64,000 nt of DNA. It comes from Nematopogon swammerdamellus. Its lineage: Eukaryota; Arthropoda; Insecta; Lepidoptera; Adelidae. Below, piece after piece: positions 53,589 to 63,805 of this stretch (the stretch's first letter is position 1; each line of letters starts with the position of its first letter). Under the pieces are notes generated by a model. It worked only from the letters and a program-made list of their open reading frames with translations. It was not told where the DNA came from and searched no databases. The stretch lies in NCBI GenBank assembly GCA_946902875.1, contig OX336337.1, positions 3,038,001 to 3,102,000 of the forward strand. The letters run 5' to 3'. The position numbers and the translations under genes were made by a program.

Positions 53589-54232
53589 CATTGGCGTATA
53601 TAGAGGAGGGGCCGGGTGGGCACGGCCCACCCCAGAAGTGTCTCGTGCCCACCCCAGGATGTTGGGTTGTCATCCCAAAATTCTAGGGTGGGCACTTAAA
53701 TAATTTCACACAAAAACACTTAAATAATCTACAGCTGAGGAATCAACATTAAATTTAATTACCATCCAGGTAATCAAAATAGAGACTTTAAAAAAATGCT
53801 TTTGTTTAATTTTATTTAGGTAAAGAAACTTTCCGAAATTAATCGTCGAAATACGGCTCAACACTTCAAGTTCAAAATACCAACTTTTATTGCGTAGGTG
53901 CATCGGGTTTCGGCTTCATCGGCCATGTTGTTGTTGTTGTTTTGTTTTGGTTTGGGGTTGGCTCTAGGCCAGCAAACTAATCCCGCTTGGTTGGGGACCT
54001 TCGTGCAAAACCCCGCAGTCTCCAGCCACCCTATGTCTTCCATGAAAGCCACAAGTCGACCGGGGTGTCTGCAGGCCGCTTATCCCTTAGTCGCCTTTTA
54101 CGACATGCACGGGGAGAGATGCAGTGGGACTATTCTTATTAAGTACCGACCCCACACAGTACTTCATCGGCCATATCGCTTTTCAGGGGCCAGGCAGGCC
54201 CACCCTGGAAAATAACACTAGATACGCCAATG
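53589..54232. mobile_element. hAT-like non-autonomous transposon
   Basis: 644 bp with 8-bp duplications CTTGTAAG at 53581-53588 and 54233-54240. Ends CATTGGCGTAT / ATACGCCAATG are inverted, with GGGTGGGC / GCCCACCC subterminal. CA...TG ends plus 8-bp duplications fit hAT. No transposase. A SINE is nested inside. Confidence 0.82.
53927..54162 (-). repeat. Chimeric SINE: family D head with a CAA-tailed body
   Basis: A 12-bp duplication TTCATCGGCCAT (53915-53926, 54163-54174) brackets it. On the minus strand it starts GTACTGTGTGGGGTCGGTAC and keeps the head to GGCGACTAAGGGATAAG. It then has a body unlike other D copies (GACATAGGGTGGCTGGAGAC, GGTCCCCAACCAAGCGGG) and ends in CAA repeats. Confidence 0.88.
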
Positions 54233-54240
54233 CTTGTAAG

Positions 54241-54470
54241 GTTTTTGCTGTAATTCCTGTATTTCCAACTATTATAGGTACGATTAGGGCTTTTGTTTTT
54301 CGCAACCTTTGTATTTCGATTTTAAGAGCGTAATATTAATTAGTCAGTTTTTCAGTGATTTTCTTTTATATTGTTGTCGAAAGGAACCTGACATCAATGA
54401 GGTGTGTTTTGTTAATTATTTTATCTGTACTAATAATAAATTTGTAGAATGATCATGGAGTACGTTACTT
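54241..54470. other. No recognised feature
   Basis: AT-rich; nothing supported. Confidence 0.3.
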
Positions 54471-54486
54471 TGTTTTATGTATGAGA

Positions 54487-54720
54487 TACAAGCTGTGCCC
54501 GCGGCTCCGCCCGCTCTCATATTTCACTTCACTGCTAACCTCATAAGCCATTTAGCGTGATAGTAAGTAGCCTAAAGTTGATGGGAAGAATCAAGCTATC
54601 CGTAGAGTTTTGTTTTATTAAAATCGGTTCAGTGGTTCTCGAGTTATAAGCGGACAGACAGACATACACTCAGACACTCAGACACTCAGACACTCAGACA
54701 GAAAGCAGACGTTGGATTTT
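54487..54720 (-). mobile_element. Helitron-like relic (reverse)
   Basis: AGCTGTGCCCGCGGCTCCGC at the left is a reversed Helitron 3' end. ATCGGTTCAGTGGTTCTCGA and GACAGACAGACATACACTC, with CAGACACT repeats, form the far end. Confidence 0.6.
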
Positions 54721-54784
54721 ATTATAGGTAAGGATTGCGTTTTAGACTCTATACTAGACGAAAACTAAATTGACGATTTTTAGA

Positions 54785-55121
54785 AATATTTTCTGTATGT
54801 TCCTTGCATGGCACCTAACTGAGCGTTTTTTTCCCGAGGAGAGGTGATTTTGGCTCTGTCGACTGCACCATTGGTCTCTCGGCACAGGCACCCATGCTGG
54901 TTTACATAAAAAAAATGTTCCTTAAACCGATCATCCGAATTCGATGAAACTAGTACGAGCACATTTACTTTTACGAGACACAGGACAGGCTAAATAAAAT
55001 TCAGTTTCGTTTACTCTAAGGTGTGGCTCTCATACAAACCGGATTGTTCCGAAAATAGCGGGCTTACTTACTTTCTTCTTTTTAATACGAATTTCACGCG
55101 AGCGAAGCCGCGGGCAAAAGC
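54785..55121 (+). mobile_element. Helitron-like element, 3' part
   Basis: AAATAAAATTCAGTTTCG, GGTGTGGCTCTCATACAAAC, then AATACGAATTTCACGCGAGC and GAAGCCGCGGGCAAAAGCTA. It gives the forward version of the sequence reversed at 17254-19754. Confidence 0.65.
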
Positions 55122-55426
55122 TAAATTAATCATGCAGGCCTTTCTTCGTGGACGTACGGGCCGGTGAACGCTCCAATTAGCGTCGTGCGTCTTGCCCAAT
55201 AAGCATACTCGAATGGTTTTCCCTCGATCGACTGGTCGAGATAGCACTTGGACTGTTTCCAAAACTTTCAATGACTCCCGGCCGCGCTCTCGACTGATAC
55301 TGGAGTCTCCTAACACTGGACAGACAGACGACGCGACGTCACACAGAAACGATCGACACCTATCATAACAAAGCTTTAGTAAATGTATAATTGACAATTA
55401 ATTCGATTTTTATCGTGAAATTTACT
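55122..55426. other. No recognised feature
   Basis: Mixed GC. No supported ORF or repeat family. Confidence 0.3.
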
Positions 55427-55700
55427 TATTACTAAGCCTACGCAGTCTGTCAGTCTGTCTGTCTGTCTGTCTGTCCGTCCGTCTGTCCGAGGGCTGTATC
55501 TCTTGAACCGTAATAGGCAGCCTGTTGAAATTTTCACAGAATATGTGTTATTATGGCGTATATAACAGCAAATAATAAAAAATAGAAAAAGTAACAAAGT
55601 AAGGAGGGTTCCCATACAAGAAACGTGTTTTTTTCATGTTTTTTTGTGGTGCGGAAACCTCGGTGCGCGAGTCCGACTCGAACTGGCCGGTTTTTATGTT
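55427..55700 (-). repeat. Family A repeat, near full length
   Basis: ACTAAGCCTACGCAGTCTGT, a GTCT run (55445-55490), GTATCTCTTGAACCGTAATA, then CTCGGTGCGCGAGTCCGACT and GGCCGGTTTTT. Confidence 0.85.
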
Positions 55701-55703
55701 ATC

Positions 55704-56255
55704 CCGTGTGTGTGGCTGAGTCGGTATGGCCAAAGCACATGCTCCAGTCAGTCAGTCAGTCAGTCAGCCAACGTGTAAGCGTCCACTGCTGGACATAAGC
55801 CTCTCCAATTTTCCTCCAGTCCTCCCGGCCTTCAGCGATACGGAGCCACTGTTTTCCGCCGACTTACTTGATGTCGTCGTCCTACTTGGCGGACACGGTT
55901 ACTTACGGTCGTCGTCCTACGTGTAGGACACGGTTACTCCAACGGTCATCGTCTCTTCGGCTAACGTGCCCAGCCCACTGCCACTTGAGCTTACCCACCC
56001 GGTGTCCAATATCGACTACTTTGGTGTGTTGACGGATTGCCTCGTTACGCACCATATCACGTAGCGATGCACATGCTCCGACCAGCCAATATTACTTCCT
56101 AGAAGGTAGGTGCCATACCGAAGATTTCCCTGAATTGCTGGCTATATTGGACTAGTAGAGAACACAACCGAGGCTGCTATGCGGCCATCTTACATCCAGT
56201 ACGGGGTAGCAACCCAGCCGCCTACAATTTGAGCCTACCACCTATTAAGGGACAA
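55704..56255 (-). repeat. Family C SINE split by a LINE fragment
   Basis: Pieces 55704-55745 and 56069-56255 join into a C copy (TGGCTGAGTCGGTATGGCC; CCGACCAGCC; CCTACCACCTATTAAGG). The GCACATGCTCC duplication marks the inserted piece. Confidence 0.82.
55746..56068 (-). repeat. RTE-like LINE 3' end inserted in a SINE
   Basis: Bracketed by the 11-bp duplication GCACATGCTCC (55735-55745, 56069-56079). It begins with an AGTC-repeat tail (reversed), then GTCCACTGCTGGACATAAGC, CCTCCCGGCCTTCAGCG, TCTTCGGCTAACGTGCCCAG. 5'-truncated. Confidence 0.82.
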
Positions 56256-56511
56256 GGGATTTCACCAACTCCACAACCAGCTCCATACAAGGTTTTGACT
56301 TCTTCGGCGCTATCCAAATTCCCGTTATTCCGTTTGTATTACGTACAGTGAAGGACGTAATCGAGATAGGTTCCCAAACTCGGGCCATGCAACGTTGCAG
56401 CTAGACTCACAGGAATTCGCCCACCGACACACACGCCTTCCTGCGCTGCGGGCTTACCACAGAACTGACAGACCAAAAATAGAAAGCTTTACAAGAGGGC
56501 TAAACTAATAG
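56256..56511. other. No recognised feature
   Basis: Nothing supported. Confidence 0.3.
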
Positions 56512-57563
56512 CAAGTACGACCATGTTTCAGAGTATCGCAGACGTCTCAAATGGCTCCCAATCCGTTACCGCAGGAATTCCCACATTCTTAGTCTTCTTT
56601 ACTCTTGTCTTAACAACCCCTCTGAGTATCTATCTTCCCGTTTTCAGAACCTATCTTCTCACGGTGTCCCACTTCGGTCTAGTCATGACAATATTTTAGC
56701 TATCTCCTCTCATAAAACTGGTTTTTATGCGAACTCATTTTCTGTTCACGCAGCTCGACTGTGGAATTCACTACCACACTTTATCCGACATTGTAAATTG
56801 CTTCCCTTATTAAAAAAAAAACACACCTAAAACTGTATTACCTCCGTCAATGTGAAGTAAAAACCTAAAAAACAAAAACCACTTTTGTTTCATACTTACC
56901 TGGATGGACAAGTATGTATGTATGTATATTTATTTGTATATAATATTCTATATATTTAGTAATTTATATGTATTAAACATGTATGGCTTATATTTTACTA
57001 GCATGTACTTATATGTTTTTTTTTTTTTATGGAACCTGACACGGTTGGCTACATCACCTACAACATCCGTGATGTCAGCCCATAACACAGGGTGAACTAG
57101 GTGCCATGTCAGTGCTTCCCTTCATTTCATGTCGGCTACACTGAACTGGCCGGAAAACACGAACTATTTACATTTCAGCGTTGCTTAATAACAGTTGACT
57201 AACCAACCGCGCCACTGAGCTACCGAGGCTGACGAATTTTCTTATCCCTTAGTCGACTTTTACGACATGCGACGGGGAGAGATGCAGTGGGGCTATTCTT
57301 TTTAAGTACCGACCCCACACGGTACAAGGTATGTATGTATTAATAAGTATTCTTATTATCATTTTTATCTCCAATTGTCACGCAACTCTTTTGCTACTAC
57401 CTACTTACATTCCACTATATTATCGAATCTCAAACATCCAAAGGTTGACTGTAAGAAATCTCTGTAAGGGGTAAGTCCGCCTTTGCACCTTACGTAAATT
57501 TTCCAATGTATTTGTTACTGTTTAATGTTTACTGGAGCAATAAAGAATTTTCTATCTGTTATC
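56512..57563 (+). pseudogene. CR1-like LINE (TCTA-tailed family), degraded, with SINE insertion
   Basis: 56514-56830 reads YDHVSEYRRRLKWLPI and HAARLWNSLPHFIRHC, then loses frame in an A-run (56809-56822). It aligns to 45590-45930. The 3' UTR is cut at 57015 by a chimeric SINE and resumes at about 57330 to a TCTATC-type tail at 57551. Confidence 0.85.
57016..57325 (-). repeat. Chimeric SINE: family D head plus family B body, copy 2
   Basis: Reversed: T-tail at 57016, B tail and head to CGAGGCTGAC (57233), then GAATTTT and the D head (57241-57325, ending GACCCCACACGGTAC). It shares head variants with 40360-40440. The B core is internally deleted. TATGT occurs at both edges (57011-57015; 57331-57335 as TATGT), a plausible short duplication. 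Confidence 0.85.
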
Positions 57564-57568
57564 TACTT

Positions 57569-57850
57569 TGACCGTGGTTCGGATTTCACGTAAAACTGTA
57601 AGTCCCTTCCTTTCTTACCTTACTAGGTGGTAGGGTTCATCCCGTCCGGGTTGGTACCACCGAACTGAATGAAACGTCGGTCGAAACGGCTATGTAAATA
57701 GTTCGTGTTGTCCGGCCAGTACAGTGCAGCCGACGTGAAATTAAGGGAAGCACTGACATGGCACCTAGTTCACCCGGTGTTATGGGCTGACATCACGGAC
57801 TTTGTAGGTGATGTACAGCCTACCGTGTCAGTTTCCATAAAAAAAAATAC
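57569..57850 (+). repeat. Family B SINE, core and tail
   Basis: TGACCGTGGTTCGGATTTCA to TTTCCATAAAAAAAAATAC; tRNA/5S head missing. Confidence 0.85.
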
Positions 57851-57951
57851 ATAGCTAGCGTTAGTCAGTGGTTTTGATTTATTTGAAGTGATTCGGAACT
57901 ACCTACGCTTTAATTATTTGGAAGTCACACGTTTTAAAGTTAATATTTTAT

Positions 57952-58600
57952 GTACCGTATGGGGTCGGTAGCTCCACTGCATATCTCCCCATGGATGTCG
58001 CAAAAGGAGACTAAGGGATTTTAAGGGAAGATGCAGTGCTAAAGGGCGACAGTATAGCCACCTCTCACCTTGACACGGTACTTCCATCGAGTGAGGCAGT
58101 AGGTGGGCCTTTGTGTCTTACTTACTGCTTGAGAATTGAAGACGTGAGTGGATGAAGGTACCATGTAACATTTTTTTAGAAATGCATTTTTTACCGTAGA
58201 TGAAGGTGTTATGTGCCGAGTGCCGAGTAATCAAGTGGCACTGACAGAAAATCCGAAATCACAATGGAAATAGGATGAGTTTATTCAAGTGGTGAAGGAG
58301 TCATGGTCATATAACACCTTATTCCAGTTTTGTACGCTTTTCATGTTCATACAAAGTAAACTTAGTCAGTTATCAGGAATAGAAAAAAATCAATTCAAAA
58401 GTAAAAAAAAAACTTTGACCTCATTTTTCTCAGCTTTTTGTTTTTGTTACATATCACCTTCGTCACCTGATGTCTTCAATTATCTTATATTTGCTGAACG
58501 TGGTGATCGGTGCTGCAATTTACCATAGTTCTTGCAGCACAACACCGATTACGCTGCTTACCCCGATCCCGGATACAGCTCGTGGTATGTATGTATGTAA
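57952..58600 (+). repeat. Family D SINE split by a MITE
   Basis: 57952-58133 (GTACCGTATGGGGTCGGTAG to CTTACTTACTGCTTGAG) and 58482-58600 (CTGAACGTGGTGATCGG to the GTAT tail) are the two halves of one copy. Confidence 0.82.
58134..58481. mobile_element. MITE inside the family D copy
   Basis: 348 bp with imperfect terminal inverted repeats of about 37 bp: AATTGAAGACGTGAGTGG on the left, and AATTGAAGACATCAGGTGAC as the reverse complement of the right. Both extend to GAAGGT..ATGTAACA. Flanking duplication unclear. Confidence 0.78.
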
Positions 58601-58624
58601 TTTTTTTTTATTATTATTTTATTA

Positions 58625-59575
58625 GGATATCCCCACAGAGCACGGAATACCCCCCGCGCGCGCCCCCTCCTAGAGACGCCCTAAGCGATAATATTTGAAA
58701 CCCAATAACTGGACGCAGTGCCACGCAGTGCTACTAGCGCTTCGTATGTGTGTGTGTGTGTTAGTATCGACACTACACACAAAGAGGAGCAAGTTAGGCA
58801 CACGCACAAAACAAATTCACACGCACAACACACATATGTAAGTCATCCCTCTCACTCGGAGGTTCACTCTTATGAGACAAGACACAGGGCTGACCTACGA
58901 CCAATACCCTGTCGTCTGGCGCGCGCATAGAAACATGCGAATAGCGATAAAATTAAATTGTTTAACCATGTACACAAGGATATACGCTTATTATCGCCTA
59001 AATTGTTCAAAAAATCTATAAAGATAATTTTACTTGACAATCCAATTTATAATTTAAGAGAATTTTATATTATTAATTTCTGCACCAGTGATGCCGCGTA
59101 GATATAAATTGACGATATTATTATTGATTGACCATATTATTAATTTTAATTTAATTTAATTTGATAAGGTACCTATGAATTACCTGAATTTTGAATTACC
59201 CCTTAATTACTTTATTTGCTGTTGTGATATTTTCATATCTACGTTAAATGTTATTATTGTTTTTAATTGTTGTTTCTGATTTCTGTTTTAATTTATTTTT
59301 ATCAAAATTGTTTATTATATTATGAATGAAGTGTGTATGAATGAATTAATTAATGAAATGATATTTAAAATTTAACAATATTGACGTATCTCATAGTATG
59401 TATAGTTATATTATGTATAATTATAAGACCATACTCTACGAGAATAAAATTATTAACTTTGACTTTGACTTTGACATAGGCCACGCCCACAGGCTTCAAC
59501 GCCGTTGTAGGGAAATCGCGCTCAGGGCGTCTCTAGGAGGCGCGGCGCGTGGTATTTCGTGCTCTGTGGATATCC
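58625..59575. repeat. Segment with inverted 57-63 bp ends around a LINE 3' fragment
   Basis: 58625-58687 (GGATATCCCCACAGAGCACG ... CTAGAGACGCCCTAAGCG) and 59519-59575 (CGCTCAGGGCGTCTCTAGG ... GTGCTCTGTGGATATCC) are inverted homologues. Between them: TG/CA-rich 58748-58830, AT-rich sequence, and a LINE-like 3' end with TTTGAC repeats (59457-59475). Confidence 0.6.
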
Positions 59576-59639
59576 CCCATAATACTCGTAACACATTATT
59601 CTGTGAATGAATGTTTCAACTGCCTACCTATTATGGTAG

Positions 59640-59745
59640 AGCCTGTACCCTTTAAAGCTAGAACAGACGACGGATGGACAAGCGGACAGACTGAGTAGGC
59701 TAAGTAATAGGCATCCGTACGGATACGGAAACCCCAAACAAATCG
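59640..59745 (+). repeat. Family A repeat, 3' fragment
   Basis: GAGTAGGCTAAGTAATAGGC, GTACGGATACGGAAACCCCA. Confidence 0.65.
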
Positions 59746-59759
59746 TAAATTCTAACACT

Positions 59760-62700
59760 CGATCAAAGCACCTGGCAAACCTTCTACGGGTCTAATCGTT
59801 CAATGTACATCTAAACTAACACACACACAGACACGTCTCGCGTGGGCTCGCTTTGTAAATAAATGATTAGACCTTTGATATTGTTTGCGCCGGAGTTCGG
59901 TCACGTTTGCAAGTCCAGCGAAATTAAATGTACCCATGAAGTTTGTGCGAGTCGTATGGCGCTCGTTTCGATTTCGGTAGGTGCTCGCAAACCAAGCGGC
60001 CAGTCGACATTGCCTCTACACGCTGATCAATGCTTTCGCCAAAGAGTTTGACAATGCGCAATTGCCAATACATTGAGCAATGGCAAACCTTCGACGAGTC
60101 TAATGGTTCAATGTACATCTAACTAAACTAACACACACACAGACACGTCTCGCGTGGGCTCGCTTTGTAAATAAATGATTAGACCTTTGATATTGTTTGC
60201 GCCGGAGTTCGGTCACGTTTGCAAGTCCAGCGAAATTAAATGTACCCATGAAGTTTGTGCGAGTCGTATGGCGCTCGTTTCGATTTCGGTATGTGCTCGC
60301 CAACCAGCCGGCGAGTCGACATTGCCTCTACACGCTGATCAATGCTTTCGCCAAAGAGTTTGACAATGCGCAATTACCAATACATTGCCCAATGGCAAAG
60401 CTACGAGTCTAATCGTTCAATGTACATCTAAACTAACACACACACAGACACATCTCGCGTGAGCTCGGTTTGTAAATAAATGATTAGACCTTTGATATTT
60501 TTTGCGCCGGAGTTCCGTCACGTTTACAAGTCCAGCGAAATTAAATGTACCTATGAAGTTTGTGCGAGTCGTATGGCGCTCGTTTCGATTTCGGTAGGTG
60601 CTCGCCAACTAGCCGGCCAGTCGACATAGCCTCTACACGCTGCTCAATGCTTTTGTCAAATAGTTTGACAATGCGCAATTGCGAATACATTGGCACAAGG
60701 CAAACCTTCTAGGAGTCTATTCGTTCAATGTAGGTGCATCTAAACTAACACACACACAGACACGTCTCGCGTGGACTCGCTTTGTAAATAAATTATTAGA
60801 CCTTTGATATTGTTTGCGCCGGAGTTCGGTCACGTTTGGCAAGTCCAGCTAAATCTAATGTACCCATGAAGTTTGTGCGAGTCGCATGGCGCTCGTTTCG
60901 ATTTCGGTAGGTGCTCGCCAACTAGCCAGCGAATCGACATTGCCTCTACACGCTTATCAATGCTTTCGCCAAAGCGTTTGACAATGCGCAATTACCAATA
61001 GGTACATTGGCCAATGGCAAACCTACTAGTCTAATCAATCAATGTACATCTGAAACTGACACACACACAGATACGTCTGAGCTCACTTTGTAAATAAATG
61101 ATTAGACCTTTAATATTGTTTGCGCCGGAGTTCGGTCACGTTTGCAAGTCCAGCGAAATTAAATGTACCCATGAAGTTTGTGCGAGTCGTATGGCGCTCG
61201 TTTCGATTTCGGTATGTGCTCGCCAACCAGCCGGCGAGTCGACATTGCCTCTACACGCTGATCAATGCTTTCGCCAAAGAGTTTGACAATGCGCAATTAC
61301 CAATACATTGCCCAATGGCAAAGCTACGAGTCTAATCGTTCAATGTACATCTAAACTAACACACACACAGACACATCTCGCGTGAGCTCGGTTTGTAAAT
61401 AAATGATTAGACCTTTGATATTTTTTGCGCCGGAGTTCCGTCACGTTTACAAGTCCAGCGAAATTAAATGTACCTATGAAGTTTGTGCGAGTCGTATGGC
61501 GCTCGTTTCGATTTCGGTAGGTGCTCGCCAACTAGCCGGCCAGTCGACATAGCCTCTACACGCTGCTCAATGCTTTTGTCAAATAGTTTGACAATGCGCA
61601 ATTGCGAATACATTGGCACAAGGCAAACCTTCTAGGAGTCTATTCGTTCAATGTAGGTGCATCTAAACTAACACACACACAGACACGTCTCGCGTGGACT
61701 CGCTTTGTAAATAAATTATTAGACCTTTGATATTGTTTGCGCCGGAGTTCGGTCACGTTTGGCAAGTCCAGCTAAATCTAATGTACCCATGAAGTTTGTG
61801 CGAGTCGCATGGCGCTCGTTTCGATTTCGGTAGGTGCTCGCCAACTAGCCAGCGAATCGACATTGCCTCTACACGCTTATCAATGCTTTCGCCAAAGCGT
61901 TTGACAATGCGCAATTACCAATAGGTACATTGGCCAATGGCAAACCTACTAGTCTAATCAATCAATGTACATCTGAAACTGACACACACACAGATACGTC
62001 TGAGCTCACTTTGTAAATAAATGATTAGACCTTTAATATTGTTTGCGCCGGAGTTCGGTCACGTTTGCAAGTCCAGCGAAATTAAATGTACCCATGAAGT
62101 TTGTGCGAGTCGTATGGCGCTCGTTTCGATTTCGGTAGGTGCTCGCAAACCAAGCGGCCAGTCGACATTGCCTCTACACGCTGATCAATGCTTTCGCCAA
62201 AGAGTTTGACAATGCGCAATTGCCAATACATTGAGCAATGGCAAACCTTCGACGAGTCTAATGGTTCAATGTACATCTAACTAAACTAACACACACACAG
62301 ACACGTCTCGCGTGGGCTCGCTTTGTAAATAAATGATTAGACCTTTGATATTGTTTGCGCCGGAGTTCGGTCACGTTTGCAAGTCCAGCGAAATTAAATG
62401 TACCCATGAAGTTTGTGCGAGTCGTATGGCGCTCGTTTCGATTTCGGTAGGTGCTCGCCAACTAGCCAGCGAATCGACATTGCCTCTACACGCTTATCAA
62501 TGCTTTCGCCAAAGCGTTTGACAATGCGCAATTACCAATAGGTACATTGGCCAATGGCAAACCTACTAGTCTAATCAATCAATGTACATCTGAAACTGAC
62601 ACACACACAGATACGTCTGAGCTCACTTTGTAAATAAATGATTAGACCTTTAATATTGTTTGCGCCGGAGTTCGGTCACGTTTGCAAGTCCAGCGAAATC

Positions 62701-63476
62701 AAATGTACACATGAAGTTTGTGCGAGTCGTATGGCGCTCGTTTCGATTTCGGTAGGTGCTCGCCAACTAGCCAGCGAGTCGACATGGCCTCTACACGCTG
62801 ATCAATGCTTTCGCCAAAGCGTTTGACAGTGCGCAATTTCCAATGGCAAACCTACGAGTCTAATCGCTCAATGTACATCTAAACTAATAAACACACACGT
62901 CTCGCGTGAGCTCGCTTTGTAAATAAATGATTAGACCTTTGTTAATGTTTGCGCCGGAGTTCGGTCACGCTTGCAAGCCCAGCGAAATTAAATGTACCCA
63001 TGAAGTTTGTGCGAGTCGTATGGCGCTCGTTTCGATTTCGGTAGGTGCTCGCCAACTAGCCAGCAAGTCGACATTGCCTCTACACGCTTATCAATGCTTT
63101 CGCCAAAGCGTTTGACAATGCGCAATTACCAATAGGTACATTGGCCAATGGCAAACCTACTAGTCTAATCAATCAATGTACATCTGAAACTGACACACAC
63201 ACAGATACATCTCGCATGGGCTCACTTTGTAAATAAATGATTAGACCTTTAATATTGTTTGCGCCGGAGTTCGGTCACGTTTGCAAGTCCAGCGAAATCA
63301 AATGTACCCATGAAGTTTGTGCGAGTCGTATGGCGCTCGTTTCGATTTCGGTAGGTGCTCGCCACGAGGTGCTCGCCAACTAGCCAGCGAGTCGACATTG
63401 CCTCTACACGCTGATCAATGCTTTCGCCAAAGCGTTTGACAATGCGCAATTGCCAATGCATTGGCCAATGTTTTCA
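59760..63476. repeat. Satellite array, 12 monomers of about 308 bp, with 923-bp higher-order repeat
   Basis: Monomers recur at ATGATTAGACC (or ATTATTAGACC) near 59863, 60175, 60480, 60790, 61098, 61403, 61713, 62021, 62333, 62638, 62927 and 63239. Each carries GCGCCGGAGTTCGGTCACG, ATGGCGCTCGTTTCGATTTC, CTCTACACGCTGATCAATGC and CACACACAGA. 60175-61097 repeats almost unchanged at 61098-62020 (three monomers, 923 bp). The 62-codon ORF in most monomers is probably incidental. Confidence 0.95.
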
Positions 63477-63577
63477 CGGAAGCATTTGTCGGTTTGGAAG
63501 GTTTATTGTTTATTGTAAAATTTCATCCATAGGTAGGTAATCCACGCTTGCACATGTCGAAAATTATTAACCATCTT

Positions 63578-63777
63578 GTCAGCCTCGGTAGCTCAGTGGT
63601 GCGGTTGGTCGACTGTTATGAAGGAAGGGCGCGGTCAGTACTTGGATGGGTGACCGCTCGACCGTTGGAGGCTGACCGTGGTTCGGATTCCACGTTAAAC
63701 TGTAGGTCCCTTCCCTTCTTACCTTGCTAGGTTGTAGGGTTTATCCAGGCCGGGTTGGTACCACCGCACTGAATGAA
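63578..63777 (+). repeat. Family B SINE, best-preserved tRNA/5S-like head
   Basis: GTCAGCCTCGGTAGCTCAGT (A-box-like), then GGGCGCGGTCAGTACTTGG and ATGGGTGACCGCTCGACCG (5S internal-element and C-box-like), GTGGTTCGGATTCCACG (B-box-like), and the core. Truncated in the core at 63777. Confidence 0.88.
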
Positions 63778-63805
63778 GCTGGCTGCGCAGCCATGGCTGC
63801 CTAGT

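Noticed and set aside
63605..63680. 5S rRNA gene or pseudogene
   Set aside because: Only the internal promoter region resembles 5S rRNA; ends and the rest are SINE, and the same unit recurs about 13 times.
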